Assembly (NCBI GenBank): GCA_038881895.1
Contig: JAVZOV010000001.1
Span: 496,001 to 560,000 of the forward strand
DNA length: 64,000 bases
Source: Thermoprotei archaeon
Lineage (GTDB): Archaea > Thermoproteota > Thermoprotei > Gearchaeales > WAQG01
Direction: 5' to 3'
Both the position numbers and the translations under genes were made by a program. Below the pieces are notes generated by a model. It saw only the letters and a list, made by a program, of their open reading frames with translations. It was not told the origin of the DNA and did not search any database. Shown in pieces: positions 8,205-16,247 of the stretch; position 1 is the first letter of the stretch; each line of letters begins with the position of its first letter.

Positions 8205-9170
8205 CTAAAAGTTACCGTTTTTGTTTTTTATTACTGCTGGTTCGTCAATTCTTAAAGTAGCATTAGTAGCATCTAATGTTGCCTTTACTCCTATCGGTAA
8301 TGTTATTTTATGTTCTCCATGACCACAACACAATCCATAGATCGCTGGGATATTTAATCTTCCTATCCTATCTTGAATGACTTCTTCTAAGCTAAAAGTG
8401 TGTTTAAGTTTATTTGATTCATAGTTCTTAAATTCACATACGATAACACCTGCAACATTGTCTAACTTTCCTGCAAGAATGAGTTGGGTTAACATTCTAT
8501 CAACTCTGTAGGGTGCTTCATTTGTATCCTCGATAAATAATATTTTTTCCTCTGTATTGATTTCGTATGGTGTTCCTAAAGTTGAAACTATCAGAGATAG
8601 ATTTCCACCGATAAGCCCTCCTTCTGCTTTTCCCTCATTTATTACACGTATAAGTGGTCCATCAATAGGATTAAAAATAATACCCAGTGGTTCATCATCC
8701 ATGAGTACTTTCATCATATTATATTTAGTATATTCTGATAGGTTATGCATGTCTGACGCTACCATCGGGCCATGAAATACTATTAACCCTGTTTTTTGAT
8801 GAATCGCTATAAGTAATGCAGTAATATCACTATATCCAATAAAAATTTTAGGATTGCGTTTTATTAAACTGTAATCCAATAACGGAAGTATCCGCATTGA
8901 ACCATACCCTCCTGATGCAGAAAATATGGCTTTTATTTTTTCGTTAGAGAACATCTCATTAATTTCATTAGCCCTTTCTTCATCTGAAGCAGAAAAATAA
9001 CCTTTGCTAATCAATCTTCTAACCGTTTTTCCTAAATATACTTCAAATCCTAAATCTTTTAACGTTCTTATACCTTTATTTAATTGAACAGGATCCGCCA
9101 CACCAGCTGGAGCCACTATACCTATCGCGTCACCTAGACCTATCGCACGAGGTTTAATTTTTAACACCAT
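8205..9170 (-). CDS. S66-family LD-carboxypeptidase / MccF-like protein
   Basis: A 321-residue protein of the S66 serine peptidase family. The N-terminal strand GIVAPAG, the nucleophile motif GYSDITALL (Ser 114), the Glu in LFIEDTNEAPYRVDRML, and the His in GHGEHKITLPIGV give the full Ser-Glu-His triad. Bacterial LdcA trims peptidoglycan and MccF hydrolyses microcin C7-like peptidyl adenylates. An archaeon has no murein, so an MccF-like detoxifying or dipeptide-cleaving role is more likely. The length is normal. It lies between DUF6062 (convergent) and the tRNA, with no operon partner. Confidence 0.85.
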   Translation of the reverse strand: MVLKIKPRAIGLGDAIGIVAPAGVADPVQLNKGIRTLKDLGFEVYLGKTVRRLISKGYFSASDEERANEINEMFSNEKIKAIFSASGGYGSMRILPLLDYSLIKRNPKIFIGYSDITALLIAIHQKTGLIVFHGPMVASDMHNLSEYTKYNMMKVLMDDEPLGIIFNPIDGPLIRVINEGKAEGGLIGGNLSLIVSTLGTPYEINTEEKILFIEDTNEAPYRVDRMLTQLILAGKLDNVAGVIVCEFKNYESNKLKHTFSLEEVIQDRIGRLNIPAIYGLCCGHGEHKITLPIGVKATLDATNATLRIDEPAVIKNKNGNF

Positions 9171-9270
9171 AACATATTAACTAAAATGATGCACCAAATA
9201 AAATTAGCGAAAAAAGTGTATTATCAATAAATAGAAACAAGACTGCATTAAAAAATAATAAGTAGTTCAA

Positions 9271-9280
9271 AGATTATATG
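9271..9280 (+). promoter_or_regulatory. TATA-like box for tRNA-Leu
   Basis: AGATTATATG lies 25-34 bases before the first base of the mature tRNA at 9305, the normal distance for an archaeal tRNA promoter. Confidence 0.4.
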
Positions 9281-9304
9281 TTTGTTTTTAGTAATTTATA
9301 TTAA

Positions 9305-9389
9305 GCGGGGGTGGCCGAGTCAGGTCAAAGGTGCAGGGCTCAGAACCCTGTGCGTTAGCGCTGCGTGGGTTCAAATCCCACCCCCCGCA
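9305..9389 (+). tRNA. tRNA-Leu (anticodon CAG)
   Basis: All arms fold. The acceptor is GCGGGGG (9305-9311) with CCCCCGC (9382-9388) and discriminator A. The anticodon stem is CAGGG/CCCTG around loop CTCAGAA, giving anticodon CAG. There is a long variable arm of class II type (TGCGTTAGCGCTGC) and a T arm GTGGG TTCAAAT CCCAC. The variable arm and anticodon both mark it as leucine. There is no intron and no encoded CCA. No integrase or direct repeat of the 3' end is seen nearby. Confidence 0.95.
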
Positions 9390-9428
9390 TAATGAAGATG
9401 CTGGGTTTTTCCGTTATTTAAAAGAAAA

Positions 9429-9438
9429 GTTTATAAGA
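9429..9438 (+). promoter_or_regulatory. TATA box for the peptide-binding protein operon
   Basis: GTTTATAAGA is centred about 29 bases before the ATG at 9463, which predicts a leaderless transcript for the first gene of this operon. Confidence 0.45.
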
Positions 9439-9462
9439 TTGTAATGTCATTGTATAGACACT

Positions 9463-11232
9463 ATGAATAAAAAACAGGTATTAGATTTTGTTGTGATAAT
9501 GTTTCTAGTGACAACTTTGACTGTTCCAATGATTCCGGCAGCATATGGTTCTCCTGCTGTATTAAGAATAGGTGTACCAGGTGAAATTGATAGTTTTAAT
9601 CCGCTTACTAGTATATTATCTGCTGCCCAATCTATCATAGGAGCTATGTATGAATCTATGCTTTTTCTGCATACTAATGGCTCATATTCTCCATGGCTTG
9701 CTACGGGATATTCTGTGAATGCATCTGCATTAACTGTTACCTTTACTTTAAGGAATAATGTTATGTGGCATGACGGTAAACCTTTTACTGCTAATGATGT
9801 TAAGTTTACATTTGATACTATAATTGCAAATCCAACTCTTGATAGAAATAAATATAGAGATTTCATAGCTTCTGTTGATGCACCTAATCCGAGTACTGTC
9901 GTATTTCATCTTAAGAAAGCGTGGGCTCCTGCCCTTTATTATTTAGGCACTCAATGGATAGTCCCGCAACATATATTTTCTGTAGTCAACATTACAGTGT
10001 TCAAAAATACTGATAACCCGATAGGTACTGGACCGTACAAGTTTGTAAAGTACACTCCTGGTGTTAGTGTAGAGCTTGAAGCTTTTAACAATTATTGGCA
10101 GGGTAAGCCTGCAGTAGATAAATTAGTCTATATACTTTATAAGACTACACAATCTATCATGCTTGATTTGATGGCTGGGAATTTGGATACATTTGCTGGC
10201 GCTACGGTTGATCCTGAACTGGTTGCTACTATGTTAAGGACACCGAATATTAAAGTTATTGTTAATCCTGGAAGCATAATAAGATTTATGGGATTTAATC
10301 TTAAGAGATATCCGTTTAATATAAGTGGTGTGAGGGAGGCAATAGCATATGCAATAAATAAGCAGGATATTGTTAATACTGTTATGTTGGGTTTTGCTGA
10401 ACCTGCACCAGATGGTTGGATTCCTCCATATTTAGGTTATTGGTATGATCAAAGTATTAAGTGGAGATCACAAAACTTCACAAAAGCAAATCAAATTTTA
10501 GATAATCTTGGTTTTGTTAAAGGATCTGATGGCATAAGAATAACACCTAAGGGACAAAGAATGTCTTATTCACTTCTCACCATAGCAGGTAGAGCTGAAT
10601 TTGTCAGAACTGCGGAGTTAATACAAGGTTGGTTAAAGAACATTGGAATAGAAATCAATGTTGAGACATTAAGCCTTGGGACTGTAGATCAAAGAGAGGG
10701 TGTAGGAGATTTTGATCTTGGTCTTATGGGACTAGGTGTTTCTCTTGAACCAGACTTTTATCTTTACCAAAGATTTCACAGTAGTGCTTCAGCTCCATTA
10801 GGAACCTATGTGCCAAGAAATTGGTTTAGATATGAGAATCCTGAGATGGATAAACTATTGGATGCTCAAAGAACAGAAATGAATATAACAAAAAGGCGAG
10901 AAATAATTTATAAAATACAGGAAATTGTAGCTCGCGATTTACCAATACTTACGCTTTATGCAAAATATAGTATACTAGCATATCGTACTGATAAGTTTGT
11001 AGGATTCAATGAACCTGATGGCCCGGCATCATTAATCTCTTTAGTTAATATAAAACCTATAGGTTACACACCAACAACCACTACAACAACTACAACCACT
11101 ACAACAACTACAACCACTACAACAACTACAACAGCCATAGCGCCCCAAGATTATACAACACTAGTAGCGGGAATTGTTATTGTAATAATAGTGATTGGCA
11201 TAATATACGTTCTAATTAGACACAGACGTTAA
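9463..11232 (+). CDS. Family 5 solute-binding protein (peptide/oligosaccharide), membrane-anchored
   Basis: This 589-residue extracellular binding protein of the SBP_bac_5 family starts with a signal helix ending near PAAYGS. The family body follows: GEIDSFNPLTS, VTFTLRNNVMWHDGKPFTANDVKFTFD, NPIGTGPYKFVKY, and a C-terminal IVARDLPILTLYAKYS segment. It ends with a run of about 25 Thr, a membrane helix and a basic tail, the archaeal way of tethering a binding protein outside the cell. It probably delivers peptides or sugars to the two permeases that follow. No ATPase gene is in this operon. Poly-Thr is encoded by an 18-bp period repeat. Confidence 0.9.
   Translation: MNKKQVLDFVVIMFLVTTLTVPMIPAAYGSPAVLRIGVPGEIDSFNPLTSILSAAQSIIGAMYESMLFLHTNGSYSPWLATGYSVNASALTVTFTLRNNVMWHDGKPFTANDVKFTFDTIIANPTLDRNKYRDFIASVDAPNPSTVVFHLKKAWAPALYYLGTQWIVPQHIFSVVNITVFKNTDNPIGTGPYKFVKYTPGVSVELEAFNNYWQGKPAVDKLVYILYKTTQSIMLDLMAGNLDTFAGATVDPELVATMLRTPNIKVIVNPGSIIRFMGFNLKRYPFNISGVREAIAYAINKQDIVNTVMLGFAEPAPDGWIPPYLGYWYDQSIKWRSQNFTKANQILDNLGFVKGSDGIRITPKGQRMSYSLLTIAGRAEFVRTAELIQGWLKNIGIEINVETLSLGTVDQREGVGDFDLGLMGLGVSLEPDFYLYQRFHSSASAPLGTYVPRNWFRYENPEMDKLLDAQRTEMNITKRREIIYKIQEIVARDLPILTLYAKYSILAYRTDKFVGFNEPDGPASLISLVNIKPIGYTPTTTTTTTTTTTTTTTTTTTTAIAPQDYTTLVAGIVIVIIVIGIIYVLIRHRR
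11076..11133 (+). repeat. Microsatellite encoding the poly-Thr stalk
   Basis: About three tandem units of 18 bases (ACAACCACTACAACAACT) encode only Thr and form the stalk between the binding domain and the membrane anchor. Length is likely to vary by slippage without breaking the frame in steps of 18. Confidence 0.6.
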
Positions 11233-11269
11233 ATATTTTAAAATTTTTATTTTTTATTAGTGGTGTAAA

Positions 11270-12241
11270 ATGAGAGCGTATGTTGTAAGACGATTAGTTA
11301 GGTTGGCTGTAACTTTCGTTGTTGTTCTTGTTTTAAATTTCTTTATACCGAGAGCCATGCCTGGAAATCCTGCTAATATATTAGCTAATGAGAATCAATT
11401 GCCGCCAGAAACGGCTAAACAGCTTATAAAGTTGTTTAAGCTGGATGAACCCATATGGGATCAATTTTATGCATATATTATTAACACGTTTCAAGGAAAT
11501 TGGGGTATCTCGTATAGGTATTATCCGACTACTGTTTATGAATTGTTAATGCAACGTCTTCCATGGACAATATTTTTACTGGGAATCTCTACGATCACTA
11601 CTGCCCTATTGGGCATGTTTCTTGGCATTATAGCTGGCTGGAAGAGAGGGTCTAAAACAGATTCAACAATATCTATATCATCTATGTTTATATGGGCAAT
11701 TCCATATTATTGGTTAGCTATGATGTTAGTTTATGTTTTTGGCTATGTTTTAAAATTAACACCAATTAGTCAGGCTTTAACACCTGGTACTGAGTATTCT
11801 AATTTCTTTAATTTTGCTTTGGATGCTTTTTATCATGCAATACTTCCAGTGTCTGCTATAACATTAACAGCTTTCGCCACTTATACATTAATTACACGTA
11901 ATACAATGTTAGATGTCCTTGCTGAGGATTTTGTTACTGTCGCGAGGGCTAAAGGATTACCAGAAAGAGTTGTTGTGACTAAACATGTGTTAAGAAATGC
12001 TCTTCTTCCACCTATCACTATACTTTCGTTACGGTTTGGCTTTATAGTTGGTGGTGCTATCTTCACTGAGACTGTGTTCTCATATCCAGGTGTCGGTTCA
12101 TTAATTTATGAAGCTATAATATACCATGATTACCCGGTTCTCCAGGGAGCATTCTTCTTACTCTCCATAACTGTTATACTTGCAAACTTAGTCGCAGATA
12201 CTATATACATGATATTGGATCCCAGAGTTCGTTATGGGTGA
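11270..12241 (+). CDS. DppB/OppB-type ABC permease
   Basis: The 323 residues have the DppB layout: a first helix with RLVRLAVTFVVVLVLNFFIPR, the PGNPAN motif, a large extracellular loop, and five more helices. The EAA loop that docks the ATPase reads DFVTVARAKGLPERVVVTKHVLRNALLP near residue 225. The length is typical. The gene follows the binding protein by 37 bases and its stop overlaps the start of the next permease by 4 bases, so the three form one operon. The partner ATPases must be encoded elsewhere, possibly in the locus at 28508-30446. Confidence 0.9.
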   Translation: MRAYVVRRLVRLAVTFVVVLVLNFFIPRAMPGNPANILANENQLPPETAKQLIKLFKLDEPIWDQFYAYIINTFQGNWGISYRYYPTTVYELLMQRLPWTIFLLGISTITTALLGMFLGIIAGWKRGSKTDSTISISSMFIWAIPYYWLAMMLVYVFGYVLKLTPISQALTPGTEYSNFFNFALDAFYHAILPVSAITLTAFATYTLITRNTMLDVLAEDFVTVARAKGLPERVVVTKHVLRNALLPPITILSLRFGFIVGGAIFTETVFSYPGVGSLIYEAIIYHDYPVLQGAFFLLSITVILANLVADTIYMILDPRVRYG

Positions 12242-13110
12242 TGATAGTGATTAAGGTCTTTAATAAATTTTTAAAGAATGAGCTTTTTCGTGCAATAACT
12301 AATGATCGTAAAGGGAAAATTGGCTTAATAATCGTTATGTTTTTCATAATCGTAGCAGTTTTTGCAGATATGTTAGCACCTTACAACCCATGGATTCAAG
12401 TTGGTCCCCCATTTCAACCTCCTTCTCTGCAACATCCACTTGGGCTTAACGATGTAGGTTATGATATATTGAGTGAATTGATATATGGAACTAGAGTAAG
12501 CCTTATAGTAGGGTTTGCGGCAGCGTTTTTCCAAACATTAATAGGAGTTCCAGTAGGACTGATTGCTGGCTATTATGGGAAGTATGTAGATGAATTACTT
12601 TCTGGTACAATAGATACACTATTAATAATACCATCGTTACCGTTACTCATAATACTGGTAGCGTACTTAGGTCAGAGTATATTTAACATAATACTTGTAC
12701 TTTCAATACTTGGCTGGATGGGCACAGCAAGGGTTATCAGAGCACAGACGTTAACACTTAAAGAAAGAAGTTATGTTGAAGCATCAAAGGCCATGGGTTC
12801 CTCTAATTTAAGGATCGTATTCCGTATAATATTACCAGCAGTATTACCGATAGCATTAGTTCAAATGATTTTAGAAATAACAGGAGCCATACTTGCAGAG
12901 GCAGGACTCAGCTTCTTAGGATTAGGAGATCCTACACACAAGAGTTGGGGTATGATATTATACTATGCACAACAGAGGAATGCCTTACTCCTAGGATTAT
13001 GGTGGTGGTTCATTCCACCTGGAATATGTATAGCATTATTAGGAACAGGCTTTGTCCTTATTGGACTTAGCATAGAAGAATATGTTAACCCAAAGTTAAG
13101 ACATCTTTAA
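12238..13110 (+). CDS. DppC/OppC-type ABC permease
   Basis: A 290-residue permease with the DppC pattern: an N-terminal cytoplasmic segment and helix, LAPYNPW, HPLGLNDVGYDILSELIYGTRVSL (the usual H-x-x-G-T-D-x-x-G-R-D region is altered, GTD to GLN), and the EAA loop SYVEASKAMGSSNLRIVFRIILPAVLP. It ends with GFVLIGLSIEEYVNPKLR, the normal terminus. It pairs with the permease before it in a heterodimeric channel for the binding protein at 9463. The start ATGA overlaps the previous stop. No gene follows; a relic and then a convergent gene come next. Confidence 0.9.
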   Translation: MMIVIKVFNKFLKNELFRAITNDRKGKIGLIIVMFFIIVAVFADMLAPYNPWIQVGPPFQPPSLQHPLGLNDVGYDILSELIYGTRVSLIVGFAAAFFQTLIGVPVGLIAGYYGKYVDELLSGTIDTLLIIPSLPLLIILVAYLGQSIFNIILVLSILGWMGTARVIRAQTLTLKERSYVEASKAMGSSNLRIVFRIILPAVLPIALVQMILEITGAILAEAGLSFLGLGDPTHKSWGMILYYAQQRNALLLGLWWWFIPPGICIALLGTGFVLIGLSIEEYVNPKLRHL

Positions 13111-13244
13111 ACTCTTTATGATTTATTAAGAACAAAATGTGCATAAAAAATTTCTCAAAAACTTAATATATAGTGTTACCATGATCTTGAATAAAGAGTG
13201 TTTTCGAAAAGTATTGGAAACTTCAAAGTCTCACTATTGGCACT

Positions 13245-13475
13245 TTCTTCGCTAAAAGCGGTGATCCTCGATTTTCAATCTAGTGTTTCATCATATCGAG
13301 TCATGCATACTGCCAAGGATACTTCCACTATGGAGAAAAACACAATACCTTGTCTCATTATATTCATAGTTTCATCACAGTCTGAGCGACTTTCAAATTA
13401 AGAAACCAACAGTTATCTAAACCTATTAACAATTTATCTCGGTTTGTAAAATTAGCAAGAAATCTTACGGTTTTC
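13245..13475 (-). pseudogene. Degenerate TnpB-derived relic (copy 3)
   Basis: On the minus strand the end of this stretch reads SRITAFSEESANS after RYDETLD. It aligns with KNLPALAVESVNS after RADENLG in the better-preserved relic at 56240-56530. At DNA level GCTAAAAGC, GATCCTCGATTTTCAA and TTTCATC match that relic, and TAACAATTTATCTCGG at 13427-13442 matches its other end. The frame is broken by stops. It is a worn copy of a TnpB 3' end fused to a shared flank segment. The rest of the 13111-13577 gap shows no gene. Confidence 0.5.
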
Positions 13476-13577
13476 TAATTTTACATAATGATTTAAAAAT
13501 AATTCTTAATTTAGAGCATATAAAGTTTAAGTACTAAGTTTATATGAATTTAAATTTATAAAAAAATAAAATTATTT

Positions 13578-14630
13578 TTATTTCTTCCTAAGCATTAATG
13601 CTATTGCTACGATTGCTATTACTGCAAACACTCCTGCAGCTCCCCAACCAGTCATTGATTCTACAGTAGCTGTAGTTGTAGCAGTAGTAGTAGAGGTTAC
13701 TGTGCTAGTAACTGTTGTGGTGGAAGTTACTGTTTGTGTTACTGTTTGTACAACTGTGGTTGCAAGTGCAAGTGACCAATTTATCATGTTCGTAACAAAT
13801 TTCGGACCATCTAATTGAACGCCGTAATATATCCAAGACCATGTCGGTTCATAATCACCATAAGGACTTTCTCCACTAGCTATTACGACACTTTGCCACT
13901 TACCAACTTTCATAACTTCAGCTGCTAAGAGAACAAATCTTCCAGTATCGCCGGCCTTATGAGCTTTTGCTGGAGGAGGACTATTTTCTACAATCTTACC
14001 ATTTGGTGATGTCCAAACAATTCTGTAAACATTACCTGGTTTAGATTTTTCTAGTGGCGCCCACGTTCCATCGGGTAATACATACGCTAGTATTCCAGGA
14101 CCATGATATAAAACCCCATTTTTGATGCCATTCGCAACAGCTTCTGCACCACTATCGGGTGTTACGTTTCCTACTACTCTGTATGATGCTTTTGCATTCT
14201 GTACTGGATCTTCAACGGAACATAAATCAACTCTCAATACTGATCCTACGGATGATAATACTAGGTTTGCAATATCTTGATACCCAACACCGGGCCCATA
14301 ATCGCTATCACCGGCAACCCATAATACTTTATTGCCACTGCTAACCCAAGTTTTCAAAGCATTTAATTCATCTGGTGTAAATGAGGTTGTTGCCTGTCCA
14401 ATTATAAGCATATCTACATTGTTTAATGTGCTTATTGTGATGGGTGTAGTAATGTTAATCCATTCGACCCAAGTAATGTTACCTTGGATATATTTAAGAT
14501 ATTTGGAACTTTCTCCATGCGCTAAATCTACTGCTACAACGTATTTTACCGATTTAACAGACGTGGCTGTTGAAAATGCATACACTGTTATTAGTATAAG
14601 TAAAAGTATTATAGATAGTGTTTTCCTCAT
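13578..14630 (-). CDS. Secreted, membrane-tethered protein with a glutamine amidotransferase-like fold
   Basis: The 350-residue protein opens with a signal peptide (LSIILLLILITVYAF). An alpha/beta domain follows, with VKYVVAVDLAHGESSKY, NNVDMLIIGQATTSFTPDELNALKTWVSSGNKVLWVAGDSDYGPG, and a later RFVLLAAEVMKVGKWQSVVIASGES. These resemble the ThuA/DUF4350-type GATase-like fold. A Thr/Val-rich stalk and a C-terminal membrane helix with basic end (ALMLRKK) anchor it outside the cell. The function is unknown; such domains can bind glycans or help transporters. It is divergent from the iron/thiamine-type transporter operon, with about 130 bases between starts. Confidence 0.7.
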   Translation of the reverse strand: MRKTLSIILLLILITVYAFSTATSVKSVKYVVAVDLAHGESSKYLKYIQGNITWVEWINITTPITISTLNNVDMLIIGQATTSFTPDELNALKTWVSSGNKVLWVAGDSDYGPGVGYQDIANLVLSSVGSVLRVDLCSVEDPVQNAKASYRVVGNVTPDSGAEAVANGIKNGVLYHGPGILAYVLPDGTWAPLEKSKPGNVYRIVWTSPNGKIVENSPPPAKAHKAGDTGRFVLLAAEVMKVGKWQSVVIASGESPYGDYEPTWSWIYYGVQLDGPKFVTNMINWSLALATTVVQTVTQTVTSTTTVTSTVTSTTTATTTATVESMTGWGAAGVFAVIAIVAIALMLRKK

Positions 14631-14718
14631 TGCTAATCGCCAAAATTACTTTTGCGTTCACAATATAAATAGCTATCGTAAATAAATTTATATTTCTATT
14701 TAGATTACTAAACACAAT

Positions 14719-14727
14719 ACTTATAAA
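14719..14727 (+). promoter_or_regulatory. TATA box for the 14.8-19.2 kb ABC operon
   Basis: ACTTATAAA lies about 35 bases before the ATG at 14758. A GGTGAG ribosome site at 14749-14754 lies before that start, so this transcript has a short leader. Confidence 0.45.
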
Positions 14728-14757
14728 GTCTTTTAACCTTATTATTGTGGTGAGAAA

Positions 14758-16242
14758 ATGTTGCGCATGCGATCAATTTCTAGAACTGTTACAATTGTAG
14801 TGATTATTTTAATTCTACTGCTTTTGATTGGTGCCTACGTATATTATTTCGGAGGAGTTCCCCAGACAACAACTACTCCAACAACAACTACAACGTCAAG
14901 TGTGACCACACAAACTACTACTACAACCACCACAACTACTACCGGAGGCATTACTCTTGTAATCATAACCAGGCATGATACAACGATACAGGATGCTACT
15001 AAGAAAATGTTTTTGCAAAGTGATATTGCAAAAAAATTTAATATTGTTGACTTGAAATTCTTACCTGTTGCCGCAGGTTTATGGAAGGATTATATTTCTA
15101 GCGGAGGTGTTGACGTTGCTTGGGGTGGTGGTCCAACACTTTTTGATACTATATTAAGTATGAATCTTCTTGCTCCGATAACTGATAACAATACTCTCAA
15201 TGTTATCTCACAGATACCTAATACTATAGGCGGTGTTCCAATGAAACGCTTTAATGATAAGGGACAAATCATGTGGGTTGCTGCGGCGATTTCAAGTTTT
15301 GGTTTTACTGTAAATAATGACAAGCTTCAGGCATATAAATTACCTAAGCCTTCTAAATGGAGTGATTTAGCTTCTGATGTTTATGGAGAACTACTTCCAA
15401 TTCCGACAATCGGAGTAGCCAATCCGCTTGCTAGCACAAGCAATACTAGAATTTATGAAATTATTCTTCAAGCATATGGTTGGACTGATGGTTGGAAAAT
15501 TTTAACACTCATGGCTGCAAATGCTAAAATTTATGATACAAGTGATGCAGTTAGAGATGCTGTAATTACTGGTGATGTACCGGTGGGGATCACGATAGAT
15601 TTCTATGGTTATAATGCCATGTTTCAGAATCCTAAGACGGAGTATATCATACCAACTAATGAATCTATTATAAATGGTGACCCAATAGCATTAGTTAAAG
15701 GTGCCCCCCATGCTGCAGCTGCTCAAGCTTTTATTGCTTGGGTTCTTTCTGCTGAAGGACAGAAACTATGGCTTAATCCCAATATTAACAGGATGCCAGC
15801 GAATCCAGCAGTTTTTAGAACTCCTGAAGGGCAACAGCGGCAAGATCTTTATAAACTTTATAACATGACAATAGCCAACAGGGGTATTGATTTTAATGAT
15901 ACGAGAGCTTTGGTCACGGAATATGCCATGATGAATTATTTTAAATCAGTTTTGATTGATGCTAATACAGAGTTAAAGCAGGCATGGAGTGCTGTTCTCA
16001 GTTTAAAGGATAAAAACCCACAAAAATATCAGGAACTAAAAGAGAAATTAACAACTCTACTTCAATTCAAAGACCCCATTACTGGTAATATGGTTTCATT
16101 TACTGAGAGTTATGCTGCAAGTATTAATAACAGACTCCAGACTGATACAAGCTTTTTGAATCAGATAACAAGTACTTGGCGTGATGCAGCAAGAAATTGG
16201 TATTTAAATATTTATAATGAAGCAAAAGCTGCAGGTGCTTAA
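14758..16242 (+). CDS. Iron/thiamine-type periplasmic-like binding protein
   Basis: A 494-residue extracellular binding protein. It has an N-terminal membrane helix and a Thr-rich stalk (residues about 35-62), then a type II binding fold: TLVIITRHDTTIQDATKKMF, GVDVAWGGGPTLFD, KPSKWSDLASDVYGELLPIP, GVANPLASTSNT, AAQAFIAWVLSAEGQKLW. The last is the signature of the AfuA/FbpA and thiamine-binding group. Here the anchor is N-terminal, not C-terminal as in the peptide-binding proteins. It likely binds Fe(III), thiamine, phosphonate or a similar small ion; the ligand cannot be read. It is the first gene of a three-gene importer operon. Confidence 0.85.
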   Translation: MLRMRSISRTVTIVVIILILLLLIGAYVYYFGGVPQTTTTPTTTTTSSVTTQTTTTTTTTTTGGITLVIITRHDTTIQDATKKMFLQSDIAKKFNIVDLKFLPVAAGLWKDYISSGGVDVAWGGGPTLFDTILSMNLLAPITDNNTLNVISQIPNTIGGVPMKRFNDKGQIMWVAAAISSFGFTVNNDKLQAYKLPKPSKWSDLASDVYGELLPIPTIGVANPLASTSNTRIYEIILQAYGWTDGWKILTLMAANAKIYDTSDAVRDAVITGDVPVGITIDFYGYNAMFQNPKTEYIIPTNESIINGDPIALVKGAPHAAAAQAFIAWVLSAEGQKLWLNPNINRMPANPAVFRTPEGQQRQDLYKLYNMTIANRGIDFNDTRALVTEYAMMNYFKSVLIDANTELKQAWSAVLSLKDKNPQKYQELKEKLTTLLQFKDPITGNMVSFTESYAASINNRLQTDTSFLNQITSTWRDAARNWYLNIYNEAKAAGA

Positions 16243-16247
16243 TAATA

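Noticed and set aside
8142-8250. Short plus-strand frame starting at a GTG after the DUF6062 gene (reads like the start of a protein)
   Set aside because: It runs antisense into the end of the S66 peptidase gene and stops after about 37 codons; could be a fragment but unsupported.
9305-9389. tRNA-Leu as an integration site
   Set aside because: No integrase gene, no duplicated tRNA 3' end and no change in composition was seen on either side.
13198-13401. 67-codon plus-strand frame in the gap after the permease operon
   Set aside because: It runs antisense to the TnpB-derived relic and has no protein-like pattern of its own.
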